A stretch of DNA of 64,000 nucleotides, taken from an uncultured Fibrobacter sp. GTDB taxonomy: Bacteria > Fibrobacterota > Fibrobacteria > Fibrobacterales > Fibrobacteraceae. Both the position numbers and the translations under genes were made by a program. Below, piece after piece: positions 1 through 8,591 of the stretch; positions within the stretch are counted from its first letter, which is position 1, and each line of letters starts with the position of its first letter. The DNA lies in NCBI RefSeq assembly GCF_900316465.1, contig NZ_ONDD01000007.1, positions 65,695 to 129,694 of the forward strand, written 5' to 3'. The notes under the pieces are model-generated. The model saw only the letters and a program-made list of their open reading frames with translations, made no database searches and was not told the DNA's origin.

Positions 1-1652
1 CTCTGGAAGTGGTCACGGTATTCCTGCAGCTTGGCGGCAGAGATAGGTCCGATTTCTTTCCAGCGGTTCGTAATATCCTTGAGTTTGGCAAGAACAGCCT
101 GGCTGCCCGGTTCCTTGGTCAAGGCATCCATTTCAACGAGCAAGTCGTCGCGGTCCTTTTCGTTATGCCAGTTTTCCCACTGCTGCATTTCCTGGAAGCG
201 CGCCGTAGCGGCCTTGTATTCCTGCCACAAGTCGTGATACTTGAACTTGTTTTCGCCCACGATTTCTTTCCACTGCTGGTAGAATTCGCGAACCTTCTTG
301 TTCAAGTCGCGGAAGTCTTCGTTTTCGTCGAGAGCCTTTACCTTTTCGATAATAGCCTTGAGCTTTTCGGAATTGGCTTCGAAACGCTTCTGGGAATCTT
401 CTTCGTATGCAGAGATCTTGTTAGAGAGCGTGTTGCGGAGTCCGTTGTAAGACTGCAACATCGGGTCTTCGCCTTCCAGCAGCGGAAGCTTTTCCCATTC
501 ACGCACAATGGCGTGCAAATGCTTCTTGGTCATGTCGTTCACGTCGGTGTCTGCCAAGGCCTTAAGGCGTTCCAGCAGTTCCGGTCGCACCGATTCGTCG
601 GTCGCTTCGGGCACGTCCACGACGACTTCTTTAACCTTGCGCAAATCCTGCACCTTGAAGGTGGCGTTGTTGTAACGCTTGGTCCAAGCGGAATCCATCA
701 GGGACTTGCTTTCGGCACATTCAGCGAGAATGGCATCCACGCGTTCGGCGTTGTCTGCCACCTTGTTTTCAGAAATCAAGGTTTCGAGTTCTTCGAGAGC
801 TGCCGTGAGAGAAGCAATCTTTGCCTGCTTTTCGGCTTCGGCCTTTTCGGCTGCGATGCGTGCGGCATCGGCTTCGTCGCAAAACTTCTTGAAGCTTGCA
901 TAAACTTCGTCAATCGTCGCCTGCTTGTCGCCCATACCGAGCTTAGCGGCTTCTTCCATCAGAGATTCAAACTGGGACTTGACAGAGAGGGGTTCCTTCT
1001 GTGCTGCCAAGAAATGAGCTTGCTGTACAAGAGCTTCGCGCTTGCTTGCCAAGAGTTCGGCCGCCTTCTTACCGTTGTCTTCAGCTTCTTTTCTTGCGCG
1101 GATACGTTCACTTGCAGCCTTACGAACTTCGGGCTGTCTGGAGCTCTTTGCGATATCCTGGAGCAAGGAGTCGGAGGTCACCTTGCGTGCAGCCGTCATC
1201 GCGATATCTTCGTCCAAGTCGCGGTTAGCGGCAAGGGCCAAGATAGACTGCTTGGTACAAATCTTTACGAGTTCGGCACGAACGAGACCTGCGGTGTTCA
1301 CACCCTTGAGCAAGTCTTCGGCATAGTGCGTATCCTTAATGTCTTGCAGATAAGCGAGATCCTCGGCACTCGGTTGAGCCTCGGTTTTAAGCTTCTTGAC
1401 CACTTCTTCCAAATAACGAGTCTTCGCGATACGCTTCACTTCTTCGTCGGAATCACGTTCTGAAATCTTTTTCAGAGTAGCAATGATGGACAACTTCTTT
1501 ACGGCAGCAATCCTTACAGAAGCATCGGTATCGGATTCGGCAATACGTTCCAGGACATCCTGGTTGTCCGCACCCAATTCAGCGATCGCTTCGAGTCGCT
1601 TTTCGGGGTTGGAATTTTGCCACTTCGGTTTAAAGGCGTCAAATAAGCTCAT
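1..1652 (-). CDS. HEAT-like / DUF349 repeat protein, C-terminus outside window
   Basis: The minus strand is open for 550 codons from an ATG at 1650-1652 and runs off the left edge without a stop, so the gene is partial. A GGAG ribosome site (plus 1659-1662) lies 6 bases before the ATG. The first 200 or so residues form short Ala/Leu helices (for example DASVRIAAVKKL), which looks HEAT-like. A charged Ala/Glu-rich stretch, probably coiled coil, follows to about residue 330. The rest carries tryptophan-centred units such as QWKEIVGENKFKYHDLW and RWKEIGPISAAKLQEY that match DUF349 repeats. The function of DUF349 proteins is not established. No signal peptide, so probably cytoplasmic. The large plus-strand open frame over it is a shadow. 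Confidence 0.8.
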   Translation of the reverse strand, partial: MSLFDAFKPKWQNSNPEKRLEAIAELGADNQDVLERIAESDTDASVRIAAVKKLSIIATLKKISERDSDEEVKRIAKTRYLEEVVKKLKTEAQPSAEDLAYLQDIKDTHYAEDLLKGVNTAGLVRAELVKICTKQSILALAANRDLDEDIAMTAARKVTSDSLLQDIAKSSRQPEVRKAASERIRARKEAEDNGKKAAELLASKREALVQQAHFLAAQKEPLSVKSQFESLMEEAAKLGMGDKQATIDEVYASFKKFCDEADAARIAAEKAEAEKQAKIASLTAALEELETLISENKVADNAERVDAILAECAESKSLMDSAWTKRYNNATFKVQDLRKVKEVVVDVPEATDESVRPELLERLKALADTDVNDMTKKHLHAIVREWEKLPLLEGEDPMLQSYNGLRNTLSNKISAYEEDSQKRFEANSEKLKAIIEKVKALDENEDFRDLNKKVREFYQQWKEIVGENKFKYHDLWQEYKAATARFQEMQQWENWHNEKDRDDLLVEMDALTKEPGSQAVLAKLKDITNRWKEIGPISAAKLQEYRDHFQ

Positions 1653-1665
1653 AGAGATCTCCAAT

Positions 1666-1698
1666 AGTATGGCAACTCCCAAAGGGGAATTGCATACT
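1666..1698. repeat. 33-bp imperfect inverted repeat in leader of DUF349 gene
   Basis: Arms AGTATGGCAACTCCC and GGGGAATTGCATACT flank a 3-base loop. The hairpin sits just before the ribosome site of the minus-strand DUF349 gene, so it would be in the 5' leader or overlap the promoter. Its role is unknown; a regulatory hairpin is an inference. Confidence 0.45.
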
Positions 1699-1779
1699 AT
1701 AATCTAACAAAAAAAGTTTTTTGAAACAAAAAAGATTGAAAAATAGGCGCTTTTTGCGGTATTAACTATCTTTTAGCCC

Positions 1780-3861
1780 GTGACAAAACGAATCCCAAAA
1801 CTTAGCGCCCCAGAAGAGGTACATCAGAAACTCAAGTCCGAATTGTTAACGGATTTTTGCGAAGTGTACATTCCCATGGCCCCCGATGTATACACCTACG
1901 GAGTGCCCGCAGGCATTAGCCTTGTGCGCGGAGACGTTGTATGGGTTCAGTTTGCCACCCGTAAAAAGCCGGCCCTCGCCGTGGTCTCTAAAGTCCACCA
2001 GGACCGCCCCAAGTTTGACGTGCGCCCCGCTTACCCGCACCAGTCCGGTTACCGTTTTAGCGAACGCTACATGGAAATGCTCGAATGGACGGCACGCTAT
2101 TATATCAGCACGCCCATGAAGGCGCTGTTCGTGTTCTGGCCCAGCGATTTCGAGAAGTACCTGGATGCCTTAGCATTTGCAAAGGGGGAAGCCTCCCCCT
2201 CGCATGAGCCCCAAGGGTCTCCCGCTACCCCCTCTGCGGGGAGCCACCCCGCAACGCCCCCGAACGCTCCGGCGTTAACCTTAGAACAAACTAACGCATT
2301 CAACACGCTTTGCGAAGAACTGAACAAGACCGGTTTCCGTGGCGTATTGCTTCACGGCGTCACCGGTTCGGGCAAGACCCGCGTTTACCAGGAGCTCGCC
2401 CGCGAAGCCCTCAAGCAAAACAAGAAAGTTTTAATCCTCGTGCCCGAAATCGGGCTTACCCCGCAAACGCTCAAGCGCTTTGAAGATTTTCTGCAAGTTC
2501 CGATTGTGGTTTTGCACTCGGCGCTTTCCGCCCCCAAAAAGCGCGAAGGCTACGTCTCCATTTTGAAGGGCGATGCGCAAGTAGTTCTCGGCACCCGCAG
2601 TGCCATTCTTGCGCCGTTTGATTTCGACCTGGTGATTCTCGACGAAGAGCACGACACCTCCTTCAAGCAGCAGGATCCGGCGCCGCGCTACCACACCCGC
2701 GAAATGGCTTTCCATTTGGCGTACAAGTACGGCGCCCTCGTGGTTCTCGGAAGTGCCACGCCTTGCCTCGAGACATTCTATAACGCCCAGGCAAAAAATT
2801 TAAAGATTGTCTCGCTCAAGGAACGCGCCACGCAGGCGCCGCTCCCAAAAGTGCAAATCGTAGACATGGGCAAGATGCGCCAGCAAAAGGGAATTCTCCT
2901 ATCACCCACGCTGCGCGAAGCTTTGACCGATTGCATTGAGCGGGGCGACCAAGCGATTATCCTCATGAACCGCCGCGGCTTTTCGAAGATGCGCGTGTGT
3001 ACCGAATGCGGCGAGACGCTTTACTGCAAGCATTGCCACATTCCGCTCGTATACCACAAGCAATACCGATCGCTCATGTGTCACTACTGCGCCGCCCTTT
3101 ACCCGGTGAACACACCGTGTAGCGCCTGCGGCGCCGAAACTTACGAGTTTGTGGGCGGCGCCATCGAGATGCTCGAAGAAGAAATTGCCGAATGGATTCC
3201 GAATGCGAAGGTGATTCGCATGGACCGCGACACCACCCAGAACGTGGGCGCCAGCGAAAAGATTCTCGATGCGTTCCGCAACCGCGAATACAACATTCTG
3301 ATTGGAACGCAGATGGTCGCCAAGGGCCACGACTTTCCGGGCGTGCAATTAGTCGGGGTCGTTGGCGCCGATAGCGGGCTCGGCATTCCCGATTTCCGCT
3401 CCACCGAAAGGCTATTCCAATTGCTCAGCCAGACAGCAGGGCGCGCGGGTCGTGCCGGCGGCGAAGGCCAAGTGCTTATCCAGACGCTCAAGCCGTCTGA
3501 ACCCATCATGAAATTTGCCGTGAATCACGACTTCAACGGATTCGCGAATAAAGAAATGGAAGACCGGCGCGCCGCCTTCTACCCGCCCTTCTGCAAGCTT
3601 GTAGAAATCAGCTGCGGCAGCCGAGACGAAGACTTGTTGCGTCACACCGTCGAACGGCTCGAAGCCCTTCTCCGTGCGAACAAGAACCTCATGGTGCTCG
3701 GCCCTGTGGATGCATTCGTGCCCGTCGTGCAAAACGTACATTGGGCAAAGCTCTACATCAAGACACAAGACCTCGCCCCCGTCCGCAAAATTCTGCATCC
3801 CATCATAAACGCACCCAAGCCCTGGGTGCAAAATGTGGAGATTAAGGTAGAAATCGAATAA
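1780..3861 (+). CDS. priA: Primosomal protein N' (replication restart helicase PriA)
   Basis: PriA is a 3'-5' superfamily 2 helicase that recognises stalled forks and reloads the replisome. The 693-residue product has the order expected: N-terminal DNA-binding part, Walker A GVTGSGKT near residue 193, the DEEH box near 288, and a paired zinc-finger insertion with Cys pairs (CTECGE, CKHC, CHYC, CSAC) between about 407 and 453. The start is GTG with no Shine-Dalgarno; a TATCTT hexamer ends 7 bases upstream (1767-1772), which suggests a leaderless mRNA. Residues about 134-166 are a Pro/Ser/Ala-rich insert encoded by a GC-rich dispersed repeat (see 2181-2270) between the N-terminal and helicase parts, apparently tolerated as a linker. 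Confidence 0.96.
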   Translation: MTKRIPKLSAPEEVHQKLKSELLTDFCEVYIPMAPDVYTYGVPAGISLVRGDVVWVQFATRKKPALAVVSKVHQDRPKFDVRPAYPHQSGYRFSERYMEMLEWTARYYISTPMKALFVFWPSDFEKYLDALAFAKGEASPSHEPQGSPATPSAGSHPATPPNAPALTLEQTNAFNTLCEELNKTGFRGVLLHGVTGSGKTRVYQELAREALKQNKKVLILVPEIGLTPQTLKRFEDFLQVPIVVLHSALSAPKKREGYVSILKGDAQVVLGTRSAILAPFDFDLVILDEEHDTSFKQQDPAPRYHTREMAFHLAYKYGALVVLGSATPCLETFYNAQAKNLKIVSLKERATQAPLPKVQIVDMGKMRQQKGILLSPTLREALTDCIERGDQAIILMNRRGFSKMRVCTECGETLYCKHCHIPLVYHKQYRSLMCHYCAALYPVNTPCSACGAETYEFVGGAIEMLEEEIAEWIPNAKVIRMDRDTTQNVGASEKILDAFRNREYNILIGTQMVAKGHDFPGVQLVGVVGADSGLGIPDFRSTERLFQLLSQTAGRAGRAGGEGQVLIQTLKPSEPIMKFAVNHDFNGFANKEMEDRRAAFYPPFCKLVEISCGSRDEDLLRHTVERLEALLRANKNLMVLGPVDAFVPVVQNVHWAKLYIKTQDLAPVRKILHPIINAPKPWVQNVEIKVEIE
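2181..2270 (+). repeat. GC-rich dispersed repeat inserted in frame in priA
   Basis: This stretch shares AAAGGGGGAAG, TCCCCCT and CCCCGCAACGCCCC, in the same order and similar spacing, with the reverse complement of 26861-26935, an intergenic region. Here it is translated in frame as the Pro/Ser-rich linker of PriA. Seen directly by comparing the two stretches; family size in the genome is unknown. Confidence 0.7.
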
Positions 3862-3873
3862 AGAATCTCCTAT

Positions 3874-3906
3874 AAAAAGGAGATGCCCGTCTACACGGGC
3901 ATGACA
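3874..3906 (+). repeat. Palindromic repeat, GGAGATSCC...GGSATGACA family, copy 1
   Basis: The core is a perfect 8-bp inverted repeat (ATGCCCGT / ACGGGCAT, 4-base loop) preceded by AAAAAGGAG and followed by GACA. It lies just after the priA stop, between the convergent ends of priA and the dipeptidase gene, where it could also act as a terminator-like hairpin. Related copies are at 9317-9347, 44994-45028 and, inverted, 59862-59894. Confidence 0.75.
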
Positions 3907-3915
3907 GATAGGCTA

Positions 3916-4641
3916 TTACAGCGGGAACTTCGGATAGTTCTCGCGAACGTACTTGCTGGGGTAAGCGTTAAAATGCCACCACTCGCTGCCGAGCGGAACC
4001 CAGCCCGCCCCGCGCATGATCTTGCGAAGCTTGTTGCGGTTATCCACTTGCTGCTGCGTAAGCCTGCCGCTCTTTAAAGCTTCCGCTTCGCCGACTTCGC
4101 CCGCGCAGCGTTCAAACGAATCAAAGTCCGTGCCCATGTCAAGCAAGTTGCCATCGGCATCGGTAATGCTCAAATCCAGCGCCAAGCCAAAGTTATGGAG
4201 CCCGCCCGTGGCCGGCGAAGACACGTAGGCCGAATAAGGCGTACCGCGCACGGTCTTCCGCAAAGCCTCTTGCGCATACAACGGCCGCGAGGCGTCAAAA
4301 ATCACAAGTTCAGAGCCCGGCATTTCGCGTTCCATAATCTTCACGGCCTTGCGGAGTTTTGCTGCAGCATCCTTATGCACAAAAGCGCGCTGCACGCCAC
4401 AATACAAATCGTGCCCCGTTACATTCTCGAAGGTGGCGTAACGCAAGTCCATGCGCACGCCCTTCAGGCGCGTGATTTCGACCATGTTGGAATCAGCCGT
4501 CGCAAAAGCGATCCACTTCTTGACGGAGCTGCAATAGCGCAAGGGCTTTTCGGGCTTCGGCGGAACAAATAGAGAATCCGTCTCATGGGCAAAAGCCATG
4601 GCACTCAGAAAAAGCGCTGCGAGAAGAATCCTTTGAGCCAC
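3916..4641 (-). CDS. D-alanyl-D-alanine dipeptidase, VanX type (M15D)
   Basis: This zinc peptidase family hydrolyses D-Ala-D-Ala in peptidoglycan turnover or, in resistance clusters, to remove the vancomycin target. All family residues are visible: zinc ligands H149 and D156 in GGLHNFGLALD, base E220 and ligand H223 in SEWWHF, and R119 in DASRP. Residues 1-18 are a hydrophobic signal peptide, so it acts outside the cytoplasm. The GTG start overlaps the TAG stop of the upstream TonB receptor gene by one base, so translation is probably coupled. No vanH/vanA-like genes are nearby, which favours a cell-wall recycling role over glycopeptide resistance. Confidence 0.9.
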   Translation of the reverse strand: MAQRILLAALFLSAMAFAHETDSLFVPPKPEKPLRYCSSVKKWIAFATADSNMVEITRLKGVRMDLRYATFENVTGHDLYCGVQRAFVHKDAAAKLRKAVKIMEREMPGSELVIFDASRPLYAQEALRKTVRGTPYSAYVSSPATGGLHNFGLALDLSITDADGNLLDMGTDFDSFERCAGEVGEAEALKSGRLTQQQVDNRNKLRKIMRGAGWVPLGSEWWHFNAYPSKYVRENYPKFPL

Positions 4642-7010
4642 TAAATTCCCAATTGAACTTCGACGCCGAATTGCACGTACAGGCCCATGCCCTTGGCAAT
4701 GAACGGCACCAGGTCGTAGCCATCGGTAATGTCATCGTTATTGTCGCGAGTCACCCAAGAACGTTCGCGGGCGTTTTCGCTACCCAAGAACTTAAGCGCA
4801 CTCACGTCCAAGTTAGCAAAGATGTTGTCCACTTCCACGAAGAATCTTGCCGTCCTGAAGAAGCTATTGTTCTTGCCGATCAAGTCAAGGTTCACGCGGG
4901 CATCCGTGCGGAACATGTCCGTATAGTCATTGAAATCCTTAAGGCGGCGAGTTCCATTGCTACGGTCCATGGCGTTAGAGGGCGTAATCTCGTAGTAGTA
5001 CAGCGGACGGTGCAATGCCGCATGGTGCGTAATGATGAATGAAAGAATCGAATCCTTACGCGGATAATAACGGAAGTGAGAAAGAATATCCAGACGAGAG
5101 TTCGCTTCCCACGGGAGCGACTTGCCACCATCAAGTTCGTATTCACCGTACACGGAGCTCACGTTTGTCGCCATCGAGAAATGATGCGAGGTCTTGAGTT
5201 CCATGGTGGCAGAGGCGCCCGCCACCCAAGCGTAGTCAATCGGAGTCACGTCTTCGTACTGTGCAAATGCCTTGGGCATCGGGAGCAGCGGATCCGGGTA
5301 ATAACGGCCAAAGCCGGAACCCTGCGCAATCAAGTACTTGGAATTGTAGCCCAAGCCGAGCTTGCCGGATACGCCCGATTCCAAGCGCCCCGTCAGTTCG
5401 CCATCGTCATAGTAAGGCTTCCAGTCGCTACGGTAAGCGGCATTTGCAATCAAACGCCAGAAGGCCGTATCGACCTTCGAAAGGTTCTGGTCAAAGTCGA
5501 ACGAGGCGGTCGGCGCCGCTTCGCGTTCGCCCAGATCGGTCACCGCACCCACAGACAGAATCTTCTGCGAAAAGTCGCTCTGCCAGTTCATGCGGCCAGC
5601 ACCCGACCAAACGCCAGCATTAAAGTCATCCGAAAGCGAGCCACCATAGTCCTGGTAGCTGCGTTCCACAAAGTGGTGTTCATAGAGCAAGGCCCAGCTC
5701 AACTTGGAACCCAAGATAGAACCCTTGAAGTTCTTGTCGGCACCGGCCGTCAAAGTCGTATGGGTCTGTTCGTAGCCATCGATGTAGGTCGCCGCTTCCT
5801 TGGAGTTTGCCGTATTGCGGAATCCCTTAGTATCGCGGAGCGTATCGCCCAGCACTTCGCGCACCACGCCGGCATGCACAGAGGTACCGAAGCGGGAATT
5901 GTATTCAGCGCCCACCACCAAGTACTGCTGTTTACCTTCGATAATGTCAATCGAGTTCACCTCGTTATAAGAGGTCGCGGTATCCTGGTGCACGCTATAC
6001 TCGTCAGAGCTGTACAAGGTACGCAAGGCCCAAGTGTTGCCACTGCTGTCAGAACCATTAAACTGGGCGTACACGTCAAAGGCAGTCAGGTCATACGGGT
6101 CAGAGGTCTTCACGTTACAATCGCTACCCGAGCATTCCCCGCTGCGATCCTTGCGGAATTCGCTAAAGAACTTTTCGCCCATGTTCTTGAGCATTTCATC
6201 GTCAAGTCTGCGGAAAGAGAACCTGAAGCTGTCCCAGAAAAGCCACGGGGCGTCGACCACCACTTCTTGCAAGGCAATGCCAGCAGTGCCTCGCAGGCCC
6301 CAATCACCCTTAGTCTGTTCGGGGATGTACTGCACCGAAGTCGCAAGGCCCTGACCAATCGGGCCTTCGCCATAATGGTCATGAATTTCAATCGCGCTCA
6401 AGATATGCGGGTTAATCACCGAAAGGTTACCCGGGAAGCCCACATCCAGGTGGCGCATATTCGGCACGCGAAGTCTGCCCAAGTGGTAAGCCACGTCGCT
6501 TGCACGGGAGCCTTCGTAGTAAAGCGCACTGCTAAAGTCTTTCTGTCCCGAAATACCCGGCATCTGGCTCAGATGTTCCGTCACGTCAAAACGCATACCG
6601 GCAGCATCTTCGAGTTTGTCGAGATTCACCTTGCGTTCAAAGTTCCACTGTACCTTGTCGCCACCGCCACCAATCACGGTGCTTGTACCCAGGTTGCGCA
6701 CGTCGGCGGTCGTCTGCATGGTGATCACCATGTCGAACAAATCCGCGAAATCTTGCAGTTCCACCTGCACGCTATCGAAGCCATCTTTTTTAAAGATAAG
6801 CACGGCGTTCTTGGAATCGGCAGTCAATTCAAATCGACCGTCAGCATCCGTTTCACCAAGCTTCTTACCCGAGACATAGGTAATCGTTGCATTCTTGATA
6901 GGCAAATCGGTTTCGGATTCCAGAACCACACCCACAATCAAGGTCGGGGTCGCGGCAAACACGGCAGCTGCAAAAAGCAGTACAAAAACAAACAGGGAAC
7001 GAATTCTCAT
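4641..7010 (-). CDS. TonB-dependent receptor-like outer membrane protein
   Basis: 789 residues. A signal peptide (about 1-19) is followed by a carboxypeptidase-regulatory-like beta-sandwich (about 22-95; the TDADGRFEL pattern is typical), then a plug-like region (ending in the FPGNLSVINPHILSAIEIHDHYGEGPIG stretch at roughly 185-215) and a long beta-rich barrel. This order is common in SusC/TonB receptors that import large ligands through the outer membrane. A clear TonB box is not obvious and the C-terminus (VQFGVEVQLGI) is a plausible last barrel strand. It is coupled to the downstream D-Ala-D-Ala dipeptidase gene. No SusD-like partner is present. The ligand cannot be deduced. Confidence 0.82.
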   Translation of the reverse strand: MRIRSLFVFVLLFAAAVFAATPTLIVGVVLESETDLPIKNATITYVSGKKLGETDADGRFELTADSKNAVLIFKKDGFDSVQVELQDFADLFDMVITMQTTADVRNLGTSTVIGGGGDKVQWNFERKVNLDKLEDAAGMRFDVTEHLSQMPGISGQKDFSSALYYEGSRASDVAYHLGRLRVPNMRHLDVGFPGNLSVINPHILSAIEIHDHYGEGPIGQGLATSVQYIPEQTKGDWGLRGTAGIALQEVVVDAPWLFWDSFRFSFRRLDDEMLKNMGEKFFSEFRKDRSGECSGSDCNVKTSDPYDLTAFDVYAQFNGSDSSGNTWALRTLYSSDEYSVHQDTATSYNEVNSIDIIEGKQQYLVVGAEYNSRFGTSVHAGVVREVLGDTLRDTKGFRNTANSKEAATYIDGYEQTHTTLTAGADKNFKGSILGSKLSWALLYEHHFVERSYQDYGGSLSDDFNAGVWSGAGRMNWQSDFSQKILSVGAVTDLGEREAAPTASFDFDQNLSKVDTAFWRLIANAAYRSDWKPYYDDGELTGRLESGVSGKLGLGYNSKYLIAQGSGFGRYYPDPLLPMPKAFAQYEDVTPIDYAWVAGASATMELKTSHHFSMATNVSSVYGEYELDGGKSLPWEANSRLDILSHFRYYPRKDSILSFIITHHAALHRPLYYYEITPSNAMDRSNGTRRLKDFNDYTDMFRTDARVNLDLIGKNNSFFRTARFFVEVDNIFANLDVSALKFLGSENARERSWVTRDNNDDITDGYDLVPFIAKGMGLYVQFGVEVQLGI

Positions 7011-7071
7011 GATTCTTAAATTAGAAAAAACGCCGCCCTAAGTTCTCCCGACAATGAGCTATATTTACAGT

Positions 7072-7842
7072 ATGCTCGATATTTACTTGGTACAAATGGA
7101 AGTCGCCCCGAACGACAAGGCAAAAAACTTCGCCAAAGTACGCGAATTGACCGCAAATGTCCATAAAGAGCCGAACGATCCCGTACCCGGTTTAATCATA
7201 TTACCCGAAATGTTTGCCACAGGCTACCTGCCCCTGCACCCCGAATCTGCCGCCGAAGACTTCTCGACCAAGGATTCCGGCGAAACCGCCCAGCTTTTAT
7301 ATGAACTAGCGAACCAAACCGGTTGCTATGTCATGGGCGCAGGCATCGCATTTTCGAGCAGCAAGCTTTTGAACCACAGCAGCGTCTACGCCCCCGGCAA
7401 CGCAAAAGAATTCGCCCACTACGACAAGCGCCGTCCCTTCTTTATGGAACAGCCCAAATTCAACGCCGGCGAAAAAGTTAATTTGTTTGAAATTCAGAAT
7501 TGGAACGTCGCCGCGACCATCTGTTTTGACTTGCGATTCCCGGAGCTCTATCGCGACGCCACCAAAGCGGGCGCAAGACTCATCACGGTTCAAGCCGCAT
7601 GGCCCGTAGAACGAATCGCCCACTGGAGAACCCTTCTGCAGGCCCGCGCCATCGAAGACCAGGTGTACATCGCAGCCGTAAACACCGCTGTCTACGGCGG
7701 AAACTCAATGATTGTAAGCCCTAAAGGCGAAATCATGGCAGAAACCGACGACAAAAGCGAATGCATCGTGCATGCACGCATTGAATCGGCACCGCAAGAA
7801 GAATATCGCAAAAAATTCCCTGTTTTAAGGGACATTTTATAA
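7072..7842 (+). CDS. Carbon-nitrogen hydrolase, omega-amidase/NIT2-like
   Basis: Members of this nitrilase-fold branch deaminate alpha-keto-glutaramate or related amides. The catalytic triad is visible: E46 in LPEMF, K119 in YDKRRPF and C151 in ICFDLRFPEL. The product is 256 residues, the usual length. An ATG also exists at 7054, but a TATATT -10-like hexamer (7060-7065) lies between the two, and family members begin close to the MLDIYLVQ segment, so 7072 is preferred. No Shine-Dalgarno is seen; the mRNA may be leaderless. It is divergent from the TonB receptor gene. Confidence 0.88.
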   Translation: MLDIYLVQMEVAPNDKAKNFAKVRELTANVHKEPNDPVPGLIILPEMFATGYLPLHPESAAEDFSTKDSGETAQLLYELANQTGCYVMGAGIAFSSSKLLNHSSVYAPGNAKEFAHYDKRRPFFMEQPKFNAGEKVNLFEIQNWNVAATICFDLRFPELYRDATKAGARLITVQAAWPVERIAHWRTLLQARAIEDQVYIAAVNTAVYGGNSMIVSPKGEIMAETDDKSECIVHARIESAPQEEYRKKFPVLRDIL

Positions 7843-7984
7843 TATAAAGTAAACAAATCTATACAAAGCAAATTAGAGTAATTTTCATCACATTTTCTCC
7901 AATTGTAAAGATTTGATTTAATTCACGGACTATCAACAAGTTAGCTTCAACATACCCAAAAAGCCGAAAAAAAAGGCATTATTT

Positions 7985-8013
7985 TTGACATTGAAATGTC
8001 AGAAATTTATTGT
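7985..8013 (+). promoter_or_regulatory. Promoter with inverted-repeat operator
   Basis: TTGACA (7985-7990), a 17-base spacer and TATTGT (8008-8013) form a plausible sigma-70 promoter in a 222-bp AT-rich gap. A perfect inverted repeat TGACAT-N4-ATGTCA (7986-8001) overlies the -35 box, and another TGACAT half-site occurs at 8022-8027. The arrangement suits repression, possibly by the small protein encoded just downstream; that link is inferred. Confidence 0.55.
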
Positions 8014-8064
8014 ATCTTTATTGACATAAACGAATCGACAGTGTCTTAACGTGTGAGGTAAATT

Positions 8065-8196
8065 ATGTCGAACACAAACAGACTCCAGTATGCGAAGGCG
8101 TTAATTAAGGCCGGAATCACTCGTGAACTGATTCTCAAAATCACAGCGATTTCGAGCTATCAGTATTCGCAGATTCAAAGAGAACTTGCGGCCTAA
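8065..8196 (+). CDS. 43-residue small protein, possible HTH
   Basis: Too short for standard gene finders but well supported: a GTGAGG ribosome site about 6 bases before ATG, a clean stop, and a promoter-like region upstream. The sequence is basic and helical; the segments AKALIKAGITREL and ITAISSYQYSQIQREL look like the two helices of a helix-turn-helix. It might bind the TGACAT inverted repeat in its own promoter. I do not recognise the family; the DNA-binding role is an inference from pattern alone. Confidence 0.6.
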   Translation: MSNTNRLQYAKALIKAGITRELILKITAISSYQYSQIQRELAA

Positions 8197-8213
8197 GGTT
8201 TCGTACTTTGAAA

Positions 8214-8567
8214 ATGGTGTTGGTTATTCAAGCGCAGCCCGCCACCTCGAACGAGGAAAGGCAGGCTGTGCTTTTTAATTGCTATCGCGACGGTTCGCTT
8301 TTGCTCGAAGCCAAAGACGGCAAAAAGCCCGCCCGCTTTTACCTCAAGCCAGGAGACATTTTCCCGTGGGACCAGTTTTTGCCCAAGCTCCTTGTCAACT
8401 GGCAACTCTCTGACTACAAAGACATTCCTAAGGAATTCACGCCCGAAAAGCGCATTCCCGATTTCGTACTCGAAGGCATCCTCAAAGAACCTCTCGAAAA
8501 CCAACTCAAGATTTTGGCCACCCTCAGGGCCCAAGGGTATTTCCCTCCGCTTAAGGCCAGAGGCTAA
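8214..8567 (+). CDS. Hypothetical protein, 117 residues
   Basis: It follows the 43-residue gene by 17 bases and precedes the maltokinase-like gene by 20, so the three may form an operon. No membrane segments or signal peptide. The sequence is a mixed alpha/beta pattern with KPARFYLKPGDIFPWDQF and a Leu-rich C-terminus (KEPLENQLKILATLRAQGYF). A TTG at 8208 is an alternative start. I do not recognise the family. Position suggests, but does not show, a link to glycogen or maltose metabolism. Confidence 0.65.
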   Translation: MVLVIQAQPATSNEERQAVLFNCYRDGSLLLEAKDGKKPARFYLKPGDIFPWDQFLPKLLVNWQLSDYKDIPKEFTPEKRIPDFVLEGILKEPLENQLKILATLRAQGYFPPLKARG

Positions 8568-8591
8568 TGTGAAATGAGATATGTGCGATGA
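8566..8591 (+). repeat. Short copy of TGTGAAATG-type repeat at maltokinase start
   Basis: The AATGTGAAATGAGAT and ATGTGCGATGA motifs resemble the left arm of the large inverted repeat at 36845-36911. It spans the start codon of the maltokinase-like gene. Confidence 0.45.

Noticed and set aside
9..1463. 484-codon plus-strand frame
   Set aside because: Exact shadow of the minus-strand DUF349 gene; the product has no domain pattern and odd Phe/His-rich composition.
3916..4641. Vancomycin resistance cluster
   Set aside because: Only a VanX-type dipeptidase is present; no vanH, vanA/B or vanRS.
5076..7019. 647-codon plus-strand frame
   Set aside because: Antisense to the TonB receptor gene, Arg/His-rich, no ribosome site or motif.
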